Shown here: positions 26,799 to 36,054 of the stretch, one piece after another
Numbering within the stretch: position 1 is the first letter of the stretch
Layout of the letters: every line of letters starts with the position of its first letter
Assembly: GCA_900467185.1 (NCBI GenBank)
Contig: UBPA01000003.1
Coordinates: forward strand, 806,001 to 870,000
DNA from: Hyphomicrobiales bacterium
GTDB taxonomy: Bacteria; Pseudomonadota; Alphaproteobacteria; Rhizobiales; Rhizobiaceae
Length of the DNA: 64,000 bases
Direction: 5' to 3'
Translations under genes and position numbers: made by a program
Notes under the pieces: model-generated
Told to the model about the DNA's origin: nothing
Seen by the model: the letters and a program-made list of their open reading frames with translations, nothing else
Databases searched by the model: none

Positions 26799-27415
26799 TG
26801 GCCAAGCTTTCCGAATTTCACCCCGCGATCCACGAGACGGCGAAGGTGACCGACTGCCGCCTTGGCCGCTATGTCGAGATCGGCGAGCGATCGCGTCTCG
26901 GCGAGGTCGAACTCGACGACTACTCCTACGTCATGGAGGATTGCGCCCTCTGGTGCGCGACCGTCGGCAAGTTCGTCAACATCGCCTCCATGGTGCGGCT
27001 CAACGCCACCAACCACCCGATGGACCGCGCCAGCCTGCACCATTTCACCTACCGGGCCGGCGACTATTTCGAGGGTGCCGAGGACGAGGCGGACTTCTTT
27101 GCCGCGCGGCGGGCGCGGCGCGTCACCATCGGTCATGATGTCTGGATCGGCCACGGCGCGACGGTTCTGCCGGGCGTGACGGTGGGCAATGGCGCCGTCG
27201 TCGGCGCGGGCGCCGTGGTGTCGCACGATGTGGCGCCCTACACGATCGTCGGCGGTGTGCCAGCCCGGCTGATCCGCGACCGCTTCGCACGCGCGACGGC
27301 CGAGGGCATGGAGCGGCTCGCCTGGTGGGACTGGCCGCACGAGAGACTGTTCGCGGCGCTCGAGGATTTCCGCACGCTGACGGGCGCGGCGTTTCTCGAA
27401 CGCTACGCCGCCTAA
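26798..27415 (+). CDS. Hexapeptide-repeat acyltransferase of the phosphonate operon
   Basis: A 205-residue left-handed beta-helix protein with hexapeptide repeats ([19 protein letters not shown], then [19 protein letters not shown]), ending with the PARLIRDRF stretch typical of CatB/LacA-like acetyltransferases. A DapH/CatB-like transferase of this kind is repeatedly found in C-P lyase operons, but its substrate is not established as far as I know. It is coupled to phnL (ATGA) and closes the phnGHIJKL unit. Acetylation of aminoalkylphosphonates, as done by the unrelated PhnO, is an attractive but unproven guess. Confidence 0.85.
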   Translation: MAKLSEFHPAIHETAKVTDCRLGRYVEIGERSRLGEVELDDYSYVMEDCALWCATVGKFVNIASMVRLNATNHPMDRASLHHFTYRAGDYFEGAEDEADFFAARRARRVTIGHDVWIGHGATVLPGVTVGNGAVVGAGAVVSHDVAPYTIVGGVPARLIRDRFARATAEGMERLAWWDWPHERLFAALEDFRTLTGAAFLERYAA

Positions 27416-27435
27416 TGTCAGCGTCTGACGCAAAA

Positions 27436-27464
27436 GTTTCATGCGACCGTCACGCAACCATCAT
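27436..27464 (+). promoter_or_regulatory. Three-unit PHO-box-like array upstream of phnC
   Basis: Heptamers GTTTCAT (27436), CCGTCAC (27447) and CCATCAT (27458) repeat with an exact 11-bp period, each with five of seven matches to CTGTCAT. The array is 75 bases upstream of phnC, arguing that phnCDE-phnM has its own phosphate-regulated promoter. Confidence 0.55.
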
Positions 27465-27538
27465 CGCTTGCCGCTCACAGTCCTTGGACGTGCAGCCGGC
27501 ATGAGGTCGGCTTTCACGCTGCTGTTCGGGATCATATC

Positions 27539-28405
27539 ATGACCGAGATTACCCCTATCGCACTGTCCGTGACCCATCTGTCGAAACGCTATGGCGAGAC
27601 GCGGGCGCTGAACGGCGTCAGCCTGATGCTGGAGCAGGGCGAGATGGTGGCGCTGATCGGCGCGTCCGGTTCCGGCAAGAGCACGCTCATCCGCCACATC
27701 GCCGGCCTCGAGATCGGCGATGGCGAGAGCGGGCGCGTCGAGATCCTCGGCGCGGTGTCGCAGGCCGGCGGACGGATGAACCGGGAAGCGGCGCGCGGCC
27801 GCGTCGCCGTGATCTTCCAGCAGTTCAATCTCGTCGGACGGCTTTCCGTGCTGACCAATGTGCTGATCGGCCATCTCGGCCGCATACCGCGCTGGCGGGG
27901 CACGCTCGGTCTGTTCAACCGACACGAGAAGGACAAGGCGCGGGCAGCACTCGCCCGCGTCGGCATTCCGCAAGTTGCCGCGCAACGCGCCTCGACGCTT
28001 TCGGGCGGTCAGCAGCAGCGTGCCGCCATCGCCCGGACGCTCGTGCAGGAAGCGCGTATCCTGATTGCCGACGAGCCGATCTCGGCGCTCGATCCGTCGG
28101 CCGCCCGCCGGGTGATGGACGTGCTGGCCGCCATCTCGCGCGAAGACGGCATCACCGTGCTCGTATCGCTCCATCAGGTCGAATATGCGCGGCGCTATTG
28201 CCGCCGCACGATCGCCATGCGCGACGGCGCCATCGTCTATGACGGCCCGTCCACCGCCCTTTCCAACGATTTCCTGGCCGAACTCTACGGAGCGGCCTCG
28301 GAAGAACTCGTCCTGCCGGATGCAGCGCCCAGCGGCCCGGCCGACCCCATGGCGCCATCCGGCGTCGAGCCTCACAAACGTCAGACGGCGCTCGCCACCG
28401 TCTGA
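27539..28405 (+). CDS. phnC: Phosphonate ABC importer ATPase PhnC
   Basis: A 288-residue importer ATPase with Walker [17 protein letters not shown], the PhnC-like [19 protein letters not shown], signature [15 protein letters not shown] and Walker [13 protein letters not shown]. It is first in phnCDE-phnM, 123 bases after the acyltransferase gene and behind a PHO-box-like array. The C-terminal 25 residues, rich in Pro and Ala, extend past the usual end of PhnC. Confidence 0.94.
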   Translation: MTEITPIALSVTHLSKRYGETRALNGVSLMLEQGEMVALIGASGSGKSTLIRHIAGLEIGDGESGRVEILGAVSQAGGRMNREAARGRVAVIFQQFNLVGRLSVLTNVLIGHLGRIPRWRGTLGLFNRHEKDKARAALARVGIPQVAAQRASTLSGGQQQRAAIARTLVQEARILIADEPISALDPSAARRVMDVLAAISREDGITVLVSLHQVEYARRYCRRTIAMRDGAIVYDGPSTALSNDFLAELYGAASEELVLPDAAPSGPADPMAPSGVEPHKRQTALATV

Positions 28406-28435
28406 TCGCACGATAACTGCCAACCGGAGACCACC

Positions 28436-29431
28436 ATGAACGCGATCTTCAAGAGCATTGCGGCGCTTTCGCTCGCCGCCTCCCTGAGCCAGCAGGCGCT
28501 GGCCGCCGAGACCATCAACTTCGGCATCATCTCGACCGAGTCCCAGCAGAACCTGAAGACGTCCTGGGAGCCGCTTCTGGCCGACCTCAAGACCAAGACC
28601 GGTCTCGATGTGAAGCCCTTCTTCGCCTCTGATTACGCCGGCATCATCGAGGGCATGCGCTTCAACAAGGTGCAGGTTGCCTGGTACGGCAACAAGTCGG
28701 CCATGGAAGCCGTCGACCGCGCCGATGGCGAAGTCTTCGTGCAGAGCGTCGCCAGGAACGGCGATCCGGGCTACTGGTCGGTCGTCATCGTTCCCAAGGA
28801 CTCGCCGATCCAGACGATCGACGAACTGCTGACCTGCGACAAGTCCAAGAGCTTCGGCCTCGGCGATCCGAACTCCACCTCCGGCTATCTCGTGCCCATG
28901 ACCTTCGTGTTCGGCGCCCGTGGCATCGACCCGAAGGATTGCTTCAAGACGGTGACCAATGCCAACCACGAGACCAATGCCATGGCCGTCGCCATGAAAC
29001 AGGTCGATGCGGCGGCCAACAACACCGAGAACATGGCGCTGATCCAGCAGAACAAGCCGGATGCCTTTGCCAATATCCGCGAAATCTGGCGCTCGCCGCT
29101 GATCCCGTCCGACCCGATCGTCTGGCGCAAGGACCTGCCGGAAGAGGCCAAGACCAAGCTGCGCGACTTCTTCCTCGCCTACGGCACCGCCAACTCCACG
29201 GGCGACGTCGCCCATGAGAAGGAGGTTCTCGCCGGCCTGAAATGGGCGCCGTTCAAGGCCTCGACCGACAAGCAGCTCCTGCCGATCCGCGTGATGGAAC
29301 TGTCGAAGTCGATCGCCAAGATCGAAGCCGACGCCTCGCTGTCGGCCGACGCCAAGGCCGAAAAGGTCAAGCCGCTGACCGAGCAGAAGGCGAAGTTCGA
29401 AGCCGAACTCGGCACGGCTTCCAACGGCTGA
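28436..29431 (+). CDS. phnD: Phosphonate-binding periplasmic protein PhnD
   Basis: A 331-residue binding protein with a signal peptide ending around ALA-AETINFG (residue 22). FGIISTESQQNLKTSWEPLL and VQVAWYGNKSAMEAVDRADG fit PhnD, the periplasmic receptor for 2-aminoethylphosphonate and related compounds. Length equals the family (about 338). GGAGACCACC before ATG 28436 provides the ribosome binding site. Confidence 0.93.
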   Translation: MNAIFKSIAALSLAASLSQQALAAETINFGIISTESQQNLKTSWEPLLADLKTKTGLDVKPFFASDYAGIIEGMRFNKVQVAWYGNKSAMEAVDRADGEVFVQSVARNGDPGYWSVVIVPKDSPIQTIDELLTCDKSKSFGLGDPNSTSGYLVPMTFVFGARGIDPKDCFKTVTNANHETNAMAVAMKQVDAAANNTENMALIQQNKPDAFANIREIWRSPLIPSDPIVWRKDLPEEAKTKLRDFFLAYGTANSTGDVAHEKEVLAGLKWAPFKASTDKQLLPIRVMELSKSIAKIEADASLSADAKAEKVKPLTEQKAKFEAELGTASNG

Positions 29432-29518
29432 TGCATCGGACTGGAGCGGGCAACACCGTCCGCTCCGGTTCTCTCTCGCTTCTCTCGCTCGCTGCCCGAC
29501 CCATCAAGGACGACGCCC

Positions 29519-30349
29519 ATGACCGACGTCATCGCCTCCACAGGTGTCACCAACGCCCGCCCGATGGCCGGCCAGACCGGCACGAAGCCTGCCCAAGGCA
29601 GCCTGCGCGGCTGGTTCGTCACGCTCGTCTTCGTCGGTGCGCTTGCCGCCAGCTGGGGACCGGCCGAAATGGGGCGGTGGACCTACCTCTTTTCGGACGC
29701 CGGCAACATGGCAGAATATGCCCGGGACTTCCTAAAGCCGGACTTCAAGGAGTGGGCTTCCTATCTCCGCGAGATGATCGTCACGATCCAGATCGCGCTC
29801 TGGGGCACCTTCCTCGCCGTGCTTCTGTCCATTCCCTTCGGCATCCTCTCCGCCCACAACATGGCGCCCTGGTGGGTGCTGCACCCCGTTCGCCGGCTGA
29901 TGGACCTCTTCCGGGCGATCCACGAGATCGTCTTTGCCGTGCTCTTCGTCGTCGCCGTCGGCCTCGGGCCCTTTGCCGGCGTCATGGCGCTGTTCGTGCA
30001 TACGACAGGCATTCTGGCAAAGCTGTTTTCCGAGGCGGTCGAGGCGATCGATCCACGGCCGGTCGAGGCCATCCGCACCACCGGCGCCTCCCGGCTGCAG
30101 CAGGTCATCTTCGGCGTCATTCCCCAGGTGCTGCCGCTCTGGATCTCCTTCTCGCTCTACCGCCTCGAATCCAACATCCGCTCCGCCACCGTGCTCGGCC
30201 TCATCGGCGCCGGCGGCATCGGGCAGATCCTGTTCGAGAGCATTCGCGGCTTCTACTATCCGCAGGCCTCGGCCATTCTTCTCATCATCGTTGCCACCGT
30301 GACGCTGATGGATATTCTCTCTCAGCAACTGCGCAAGCTCGTCATCTAA
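29519..30349 (+). CDS. phnE: Phosphonate ABC importer permease PhnE
   Basis: A 276-residue permease with about six membrane segments and the EAA-type loop [20 protein letters not shown] (about 180-199). [21 protein letters not shown] is typical of PhnE. Many rhizobial clusters encode two permeases (phnE1, phnE2); here there is a single one with no space for another, as in E. coli, so it probably acts as a homodimer. Confidence 0.93.
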   Translation: MTDVIASTGVTNARPMAGQTGTKPAQGSLRGWFVTLVFVGALAASWGPAEMGRWTYLFSDAGNMAEYARDFLKPDFKEWASYLREMIVTIQIALWGTFLAVLLSIPFGILSAHNMAPWWVLHPVRRLMDLFRAIHEIVFAVLFVVAVGLGPFAGVMALFVHTTGILAKLFSEAVEAIDPRPVEAIRTTGASRLQQVIFGVIPQVLPLWISFSLYRLESNIRSATVLGLIGAGGIGQILFESIRGFYYPQASAILLIIVATVTLMDILSQQLRKLVI

Positions 30350-30419
30350 GGCGGCCCTTCCCGCCCTTCTTCACCTCTCACCCGAAAAGCCGCAGCCAGA
30401 CGCTGCGGAACGGCAGACC

Positions 30420-31559
30420 ATGACCCGCGAACAGATCTTCACCCACTGCGTTATCATCCTCCCCACCGAGATCGTCACGGGCACCGTCGTCGTGCGCGAC
30501 GGCGTGATCGCCGACATCTCCCCGGGGACGACGGCGCAGGGCATGGACATGCAAGGCGACTACCTGATGCCGGGCTGCGTCGAGCTGCACACCGACCATC
30601 TGGAAACGCATATCCAGCCGCGCCCGAAGGTGCGCTGGAACCTTGCCGCGGCCCTCCAGGCGCATGACGGGCAGATCGCCACGGCCGGCATCACCACCGT
30701 GTTCGACGCGCTTCGGGTCGGGCTCGATGGCGATACGGATCTCGGGACCGGCGATATGGCCGACATGGCGGCGACCATCTCGGCGGCGACCGCCGCGAAC
30801 CGCCTGCGCGCCGAGCACTTCATCCACCTGCGTTGCGAAGTCTCCATGCCGGATGTGGTCGAGCAGTTCGACGCGTTGAAGGGCAACGACCGGGTGCGGC
30901 TCGCATCCCTCATGGACCACGCACCCGGACAGCGACAGTTCGTGAGCCTCGAGGCCTACCGGATCTATTATCAGGGCAAGAAGAAGATCTCGGATGCGGA
31001 TTTCGAGGCGTTCAGCGCCCGGCGCATCGCCCAGTCGGTGGAGAACGCCGACCGCAACCGTCTGGCGCTGGCCACGCGCTGCCGCGCGGCCGGCATCCCC
31101 ATGGCCTCGCATGACGATGCGACGGCCGCCCATGTGCGCGAGAGCGTCGATCTCGGCATCGCGCTCGCCGAATTCCCGACCACGATCGAGGCGGCGACAC
31201 TCTCCAAGGCGTCAGACCTGCAGGTGCTGATGGGGGCGCCGAACGTGGTGCGGGGCGGTTCGCATTCCGGCAACGTCTCGGCGCTCGATCTTCTGGAGCG
31301 CGATGCGCTCGACATTCTCTCGTCGGATTATGTGCCGTTCAGCCTGCTGCAGGCCGCATTTCTGCTGTCCGAGCGCGGGCAGACGGATCTGCCACATGCG
31401 GTGCGCATGATCACCGCCAACCCGGCGCGGGCCGCGGGCCTTGCCGATCGCGGCCGGATCGAGACCGGCCTTCGGGCCGATCTCGTTCGCGTGCGGGCCG
31501 AAGCCGGAGCGCCGCCGCTGGTGGCCGGTGTCTGGCGGGCCGGCGAACGCGTCGCCTGA
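30420..31559 (+). CDS. phnM: PhnM, ribose 1-methylphosphonate 5-triphosphate diphosphatase
   Basis: A 379-residue amidohydrolase-fold enzyme that removes pyrophosphate from the ribose triphosphate phosphonate made by PhnI, giving the PhnJ substrate. The metal-binding ELHTDHLE motif is at 55-62, with later MASHDDATAAHV and GGSHSGNVSAL. Length is normal (378 in E. coli). It ends the phnCDEM unit; phnN and phnP, which often follow, are missing here. Confidence 0.95.
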   Translation: MTREQIFTHCVIILPTEIVTGTVVVRDGVIADISPGTTAQGMDMQGDYLMPGCVELHTDHLETHIQPRPKVRWNLAAALQAHDGQIATAGITTVFDALRVGLDGDTDLGTGDMADMAATISAATAANRLRAEHFIHLRCEVSMPDVVEQFDALKGNDRVRLASLMDHAPGQRQFVSLEAYRIYYQGKKKISDADFEAFSARRIAQSVENADRNRLALATRCRAAGIPMASHDDATAAHVRESVDLGIALAEFPTTIEAATLSKASDLQVLMGAPNVVRGGSHSGNVSALDLLERDALDILSSDYVPFSLLQAAFLLSERGQTDLPHAVRMITANPARAAGLADRGRIETGLRADLVRVRAEAGAPPLVAGVWRAGERVA

Positions 31560-31586
31560 CGCGCCGCCAGCTTCCGGCCTCAGGCG
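31553..31586. terminator. Convergent hairpin between phnM and the peroxiredoxin gene
   Basis: CGCCTGA (31553-31559, including the phnM stop) pairs with TCAGGCG (31580-31586, including the peroxiredoxin stop). There is no long T-run on either strand, so a shared terminator role is plausible but weak. Confidence 0.4.
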
Positions 31587-32239
31587 GTCGGCTGCTTGGT
31601 CTTGCGCAGGTAGGGCAGCACCGTATCGAAGCTGCCGAAGCGGGCGATGGCGTCCTCGTTGGAAACGGCGGCGGTGATGATGACGTCCTCGCCCTGCTTC
31701 CAGTTGGCGGGCGTCGCCACCTGATGCTTGGCGGTCAGCTGGATCGAGTCGATCGCACGCAGGATCTCGTCGAAGTTGCGGCCGGTCGTCATGGGATAGG
31801 TGAGGATCAGCTTGATCTTCTTGTCCGGCCCAACCACGAAGACCGAGCGAACGGTCGCGTTGTCGGCGGGCGTGCGGCCTTCCGAGCTTTCGCCGGCACC
31901 GGCCGGCAGCATGTCATAGAGCTTGGCGACGGCGAGGTCCTTGTCGCCGATCAGCGGGTAATCGACCTCGAAGCCTGTCGCCGTGCGGATGTCGTTCTTC
32001 CAGCGCTCATGGCTCTCGACCGGATCGACCGAAATGCCGATGACCTTGACGCCGCGCGCGGCGAACGCGTCCTGCAGGCCGGCCATGGCACCGAGCTCCG
32101 TCGTGCAGACGGGCGTGAAATTCTTCGGATGCGAGAACAGGACGCCCCAGCCATTGCCGATCCAGTCGTGGAACGAGATCGTCCCCTTGCTGGTTTCCGC
32201 AGTAAAATCAGGGGCGATATCGTTGATGCGCAGGCTCAT
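31580..32239 (-). CDS. 1-Cys peroxiredoxin (Prx6 type)
   Basis: A 219-residue thiol peroxidase. The peroxidatic cysteine is Cys45 in FTPVCTTELG, and it is the only cysteine in the protein, which places it in the 1-Cys (Prx6) group; Prx6-type length and C-terminal extension (about 160-219) agree. It reduces hydrogen peroxide or organic peroxides in the cytoplasm and needs an external reductant. It stands alone, convergent with phnM. Confidence 0.92.
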   Translation of the reverse strand: MSLRINDIAPDFTAETSKGTISFHDWIGNGWGVLFSHPKNFTPVCTTELGAMAGLQDAFAARGVKVIGISVDPVESHERWKNDIRTATGFEVDYPLIGDKDLAVAKLYDMLPAGAGESSEGRTPADNATVRSVFVVGPDKKIKLILTYPMTTGRNFDEILRAIDSIQLTAKHQVATPANWKQGEDVIITAAVSNEDAIARFGSFDTVLPYLRKTKQPTA

Positions 32240-32424
32240 GGATCGGTCCTCTTTTCAGGTTGTCGGAAAGTGGCATCATCGCGGCTCCCGTTCAAGGCTG
32301 CGCCGGCCGGCCGGCCGCAGAGCCGGCCATCAATTTTTCTCCTCCCGCACCGGGAATGACGAATGCGATGCCTTGACGGATGAGCGGGCGGGCCTGCAGC
32401 CGTCACCCGCAAGGCGGCGGGCTC

Positions 32425-33033
32425 TCACGGCCCGTTGACCAGCGCCAGGATGAGCGCATGCACAGCGCCGCCCTCGGTGAACTCCGCCTGATCGAAGGCC
32501 CGGTCGAGCGCGCGCCGTTCGTCGGAGATCGCGCCGAGCCGGCGGTTCATCTCCGTCTTGATCTTCGTGCAACCGGGATCGTCCGGCTGCTTGAGCCCGA
32601 TGGTCGCCCTCTCGATCTTTGCCACGAGGTCGCGGACATATTGCCCATGCACCGCCTCGTGCTGGCGAACGCCATCGATGAAGGTCGTCCAGCTGGTGCG
32701 CACGGGCGCCGGCAGCTTGTCCGTCGGCTTCGGCAGGGTGGTGATGATGGTCAGCCGCGGGATCGCTGTCGCCAGCACGCAGTCGTTGCCCTGCCTCTGA
32801 TAGTCGCGCCGCCAGGTCAGTTTGAAACGCGTGTGGGCAATGACGCGGTTTGCGCCGAGAAGCGGCCCGCGTTCGCCGATGGACGCGTAGAGCTCCGCGC
32901 CTGTCCTGCCCGAGATCGCATAGGTCTCGACCGTCTCCGTCGCCGTTACCTCGGCGCTCGCCGGCAGGGACATGGCGAGCGCCAGTCCGATGGCTGCAGC
33001 CGTAAAAGCCGAAATCGTCTTGATCCGCGTCAC
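32425..33033 (-). CDS. Secreted DUF922 protein (putative zinc protease fold)
   Basis: A 202-residue exported protein with a GTG start at 33033 and a signal peptide through ASA (about residue 27). HEAVHGQYVRDLVAKIE (about 125-140) carries a HExxH-type zinc site (HEAVH), as in DUF922 proteins, which are predicted secreted Zn-dependent proteases. The family's activity is not well established. Two cysteines flank the domain and may form a disulfide in the periplasm. No operon partner. Confidence 0.78.
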   Translation of the reverse strand: MTRIKTISAFTAAAIGLALAMSLPASAEVTATETVETYAISGRTGAELYASIGERGPLLGANRVIAHTRFKLTWRRDYQRQGNDCVLATAIPRLTIITTLPKPTDKLPAPVRTSWTTFIDGVRQHEAVHGQYVRDLVAKIERATIGLKQPDDPGCTKIKTEMNRRLGAISDERRALDRAFDQAEFTEGGAVHALILALVNGP

Positions 33034-33428
33034 CTGTCATCCCGCCCTGATTGCGGGCCGAACCCGAGAGCCCGTCAGGTTCATTCCGAACCGGCCAGAC
33101 TCGCGATTCCCTTGTTATCGTTTGTCTCTTCGGGATAACCGGTTTCCCCTTATCCCTGACAAACTCTAGGCGGAATGGCGATGGCTTGCAATCGATGCCG
33201 GATGCGACCAAAGGGCGCCGGGCGCCACGATGCGCCTGTCGCGGCAGAACCGGCGACAGGGGAGCCGGCGCGGCCGCGACAGGCATTCCGGCACGAGGCC
33301 GGATGAAGGGATGGCAGGGTGTGCCCGCGCATCGACTGTCGCTGATCGAACCAACGGGCGCGCCGAAGGTTCCGCCAGCGGCGGCGGGAAAGGACGCGTG
33401 TCGGGTGCCCGTGCCGACACCGCCGACC
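33034..33428. other. 395-bp intergenic region between the DUF922 and ndh genes
   Basis: The part near 33100-33170 is less GC-rich and has GTTATC (33115-33120) and GATAAC half-sites in inverted arrangement, possibly part of the DUF922 promoter. The rest is very GC-rich and open in several frames without recognisable content. A hairpin GTGTCGG/CCGACAC (33398-33420) just after ndh lacks a T-run. No gene seen. Confidence 0.5.
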
Positions 33429-34739
33429 TCAGCGGATGATGGCGGGTGCCACGTCTTCCTTGTCGTTCTCGTCGATCAGCCGCGCGCCGCGCTGGCGCGT
33501 CAGGTACCGCCAGATCCACTGGACGGTGACCAGCATGCGCTTCTCGAAATTGACGAGAAGATAGACATGGACGATCGCCCAGAGGATCCAGGCGAAATAC
33601 CCCTTCAGCGTCCATCGGCCGAAATCGAAGATCGCGGCGTTGCGGCCGATCACTGCCGTGTTGCCACGATTGGCGAAATGAAACGGCTTGGCCGTCTCGA
33701 TCGCTTCGGGCTTGACGAGAAGCTTGCCGAGATAGCGGCCCTGCTGCTTGGCCACCTGCGCCAGAGCCGGCAGCGGCGCACCCTTCTTGTCCGGCTGGAA
33801 CGAGGTATCGCCCAGCGAGAAGATATCTTTGAAGCCCTCGACCCGGAGCCTCGAATCAACGGGGATGCGGCCGTTGGCCTTGCCCTCGATGCCGAGCCAC
33901 CGGAAGGCCGGCGAGGCCTTGACGCCCGCGCCCCAGACGATGCTGCCCGCGGGCACCATCTCCCCGGCGATGACGGCGCCGTCCGCGGTGATGTCGGAGA
34001 CCTGCGCGCCCAGCCGCACCTCGACGCCCATCTTTTCGAGATGGCGCAGGGCATAGGTCTGGAGATGTTCGGGGAAGGCGGCGAGGATGCGCGGGCCGGC
34101 CTCGACCAGGATGACGCGCAGATCGCTCGAGGGAATGGTGCGGAAGTCCCGCACGGCCATGGAGCGGCCGAGTTCGGAAATGGCGCCCGCCATCTCGACG
34201 CCGGTCGGCCCGCCGCCGACGACGATGCTGGTCAGCAGCGCTTTCCGCTCCGCCGGATCCTTCGTCCGCTCCGCCTTTTCGAACGACAAAAGCAGGCGAT
34301 GGCGGATGCGTCGGGCCTCGTGAAGCGTCTTCAGGCCGGGTGCGAAATGCTGCCAGTCGTCATGGCCGAAGTAATTGTAGTCCGAGCCGGTGGCGATCAC
34401 CAGCTGGTCGTAGAACACCGTGCCGCCGTCCTTCAGCCTGACCTGCTTGGTCTCGACCTCGATGCCCTCGGCTTCCGCCAGCATGATATGGATGTTGCGA
34501 TAGCGCCCGAGCGTGCGGCGGATCGGCTCTGCGATGTCGGCCGGGGACAGGGCGGCGGTCGCGACCTGATAGAGCAGCGGCTGGAACAGATTGTGGTTGC
34601 GGCGGTCGATGACGATCACGTCGACATCCGTGTCTCCGAGCGCCCCGGCGCAGGCGAGACCGCCGAAGCCGGCACCGATAATGACGACCCGGCGGCGCGG
34701 CGGTGCGATGACGGGGTCTGCGGGTTCCAGATTGTTCAT
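33429..34739 (-). CDS. ndh: Type II NADH dehydrogenase (NDH-2)
   Basis: A 436-residue flavoenzyme that passes electrons from NADH to quinone without pumping protons. The FAD motif is VVIIGAGFGGLACAGAL near residue 18, the NAD motif SIVVGGGPTGVEMAGAISEL near 170, and the quinone-site-like stretch PALAQVAKQQGRYLGKLL near 310. The C-terminal hydrophobic helix (YFAWILWAIVHVYLLVNF) is the membrane anchor. ATG 34739 and GTG 34742 are both possible behind GAGGAG; they differ by one residue. Confidence 0.92.
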   Translation of the reverse strand: MNNLEPADPVIAPPRRRVVIIGAGFGGLACAGALGDTDVDVIVIDRRNHNLFQPLLYQVATAALSPADIAEPIRRTLGRYRNIHIMLAEAEGIEVETKQVRLKDGGTVFYDQLVIATGSDYNYFGHDDWQHFAPGLKTLHEARRIRHRLLLSFEKAERTKDPAERKALLTSIVVGGGPTGVEMAGAISELGRSMAVRDFRTIPSSDLRVILVEAGPRILAAFPEHLQTYALRHLEKMGVEVRLGAQVSDITADGAVIAGEMVPAGSIVWGAGVKASPAFRWLGIEGKANGRIPVDSRLRVEGFKDIFSLGDTSFQPDKKGAPLPALAQVAKQQGRYLGKLLVKPEAIETAKPFHFANRGNTAVIGRNAAIFDFGRWTLKGYFAWILWAIVHVYLLVNFEKRMLVTVQWIWRYLTRQRGARLIDENDKEDVAPAIIR

Positions 34740-35134
34740 CACCGTGAGCTCCTCGCAGAGTATGAGAGACGTTTATGCGCAATGCTGCACATGAAGCATG
34801 AACGGGGGTGTGTAGACAAGAAGAACAGCCACGGTGATGCAAACCGCCGGGGTTCGCCATGGTTCCCGGGAGGCTGCCGCTGCGCGTGTGAGGCCTGATG
34901 AAATCTCGCACTTGGCCGGAACCAAGCAAGGTTCACTTACTTCCATGAGAGATCGCAGGCCGTGTCAGGCGGACGCGATGGGGATGAAGAACATAGGGAT
35001 TTTTCCGCTTTCTTCCTATGGCCAACGCAAAGGCAGTCGAGCTTCCAACCCATCCGGCCAGCGATCACCACCCCCCGCCGCAGCGCTGCCGTCGCGCCCC
35101 CCCAACGAAGCCCTGGGGGAGCAGGTGCCTGTGG
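34740..35134. other. 395-bp intergenic region upstream of ndh
   Basis: Holds the ndh leader and the 3' flank of the 60-residue gene. An inverted repeat CATAGG (34991-34996) and CCTATG (35014-35019) encloses a pyrimidine-rich stretch with several T-runs, and GC-rich low-complexity C tracts occur at 35068-35104. No coding frame I can support. Confidence 0.45.
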
Positions 35135-35317
35135 CTAGCGGGCTGTTTCGTCCTGCTGCGTTTCCCGCTGCAGGCGAAGCTGTTTCAAGCGTTCCGTCTT
35201 CTCGCGGGCAGCGCTCAGCTGCGTGTCGATGATCGCCTGGGCAACCACCTTGGTTTCATCGATATTCCCGAGGGCCGGCCCCGCTTTCGGACGACGCTTC
35301 TTCTTCTCTTCGGTCAT
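35135..35317 (-). CDS. Small basic hypothetical protein, 60 aa
   Basis: MTEEKKKRRPKAGPALGNID followed by a heptad-rich helix rich in Glu, Gln, Lys and Leu (TEKTERLKQLRLQRETQQ-like region). I recognise no named family. It begins with a Lys/Arg patch and then a probable amphipathic or coiled-coil helix, without signal peptide. AAGGA occurs somewhat far upstream of ATG. Proteins of this size and composition are common in Rhizobiaceae, and the ordered charge pattern argues against a chance frame. Confidence 0.6.
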   Translation of the reverse strand: MTEEKKKRRPKAGPALGNIDETKVVAQAIIDTQLSAAREKTERLKQLRLQRETQQDETAR

Positions 35318-35538
35318 AGAGGTTCTCTGTCCTTCTCAAGACGAGCGTTGTCCTCCGCGATGCGCCGGGCGTCATTCAACTATTTTAATGCGAACCCGAC
35401 CGTACGGAACTGGACCGTTTTTCGTCCTTGTGATGGCAAGGGCGCAGACAGGCGTTTGGCCGAAGGCGACGCCGCTATCAGGAACAAAAATCGCAGGAAT
35501 GCGTTCGGCCTGCGAACCCGTTCGTAAAGGAACCACCA

Positions 35539-35712
35539 ATGCTCAAGTGGGCGCTGATCTTCTTCGTCGTTTCCCTCATCACCGGCTTTCTCGGCTTCTC
35601 CGGCGTTTCTGCGGCGACCGCAACGATCGCGCGCGTGCTGTTTGCCATTGCCGTCGTGGTCTTCCTGATCTTCGTGGTGCTTGCCTTCATGGCTGGTAGC
35701 GCCGTCCTCTAA
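35539..35712 (+). CDS. DUF1328 small membrane protein (YtjA-like)
   Basis: A 57-residue protein with two hydrophobic helices (about 4-20 and 29-53), starting [20 protein letters not shown] and with [14 protein letters not shown] between the helices, matching the DUF1328/YtjA family of small inner-membrane proteins often induced by stress. AAAGGAACCACC precedes ATG 35539. Function is not established. It is followed 81 bases later by a Pmp3-type gene, and the two may be co-transcribed. Confidence 0.82.
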   Translation: MLKWALIFFVVSLITGFLGFSGVSAATATIARVLFAIAVVVFLIFVVLAFMAGSAVL

Positions 35713-35793
35713 ATTCGGCGGCCACGGCGCTGCCGGCTGGACCATAAGTCCTACCGGGGCCCCTGCCCGCATTCTTCCACGAAAGAGACCTTT

Positions 35794-35952
35794 ATGGACG
35801 TCCTCCGTATTCTGCTTGCCATTCTCGTGCCGCCTCTCGGCGTGTTTCTTCAGGTCGGCATCGGCCTGCATTTCTGGCTGAATATCCTGCTTACGATCTT
35901 CGGTTACATCCCCGGCATCATCCATGCCATCTGGGTCATTCTGAAGAAGTAA
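35794..35952 (+). CDS. Pmp3/YqaE-family small membrane protein
   Basis: A 52-residue protein with two membrane helices. ILLAILVPPLGVFLQVGIG and FGYIPGIIHAIWVIL are the signature regions of the Pmp3/YqaE (UPF0057) family, which affects membrane potential or salt tolerance in yeast and plants. GAAAGAG before ATG 35794 is the ribosome binding site. A clear terminator follows at 35993. Confidence 0.88.
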   Translation: MDVLRILLAILVPPLGVFLQVGIGLHFWLNILLTIFGYIPGIIHAIWVILKK

Positions 35953-35992
35953 GGCAGGCGACGCATTGCCACTGATCGATGAGAAAATCACA

Positions 35993-36029
35993 GCCGCGAC
36001 GGAACCATTTCCGCCGCGGCGTGTTTGTT
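35993..36029 (+). terminator. Rho-independent terminator after the Pmp3-type gene
   Basis: GCCGCG and CGCGGC arms with an inner CGGAA/TTCCG stem (one mismatch) and a four-base loop, followed by GTGTTTGTT. Confidence 0.65.
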
Positions 36030-36054
36030 ATGCGCCAAACGAAGGGGACGGACC

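Noticed and set aside
33398-33420. GTGTCGG/CCGACAC hairpin as terminator of ndh
   Set aside because: The stem is good but no T-run follows on the minus strand, so I mention it only in the intergenic note.
33051-34898. 615-codon plus-strand frame opposite ndh
   Set aside because: Antisense to a clear NDH-2 gene; composition is that of shadow frames.
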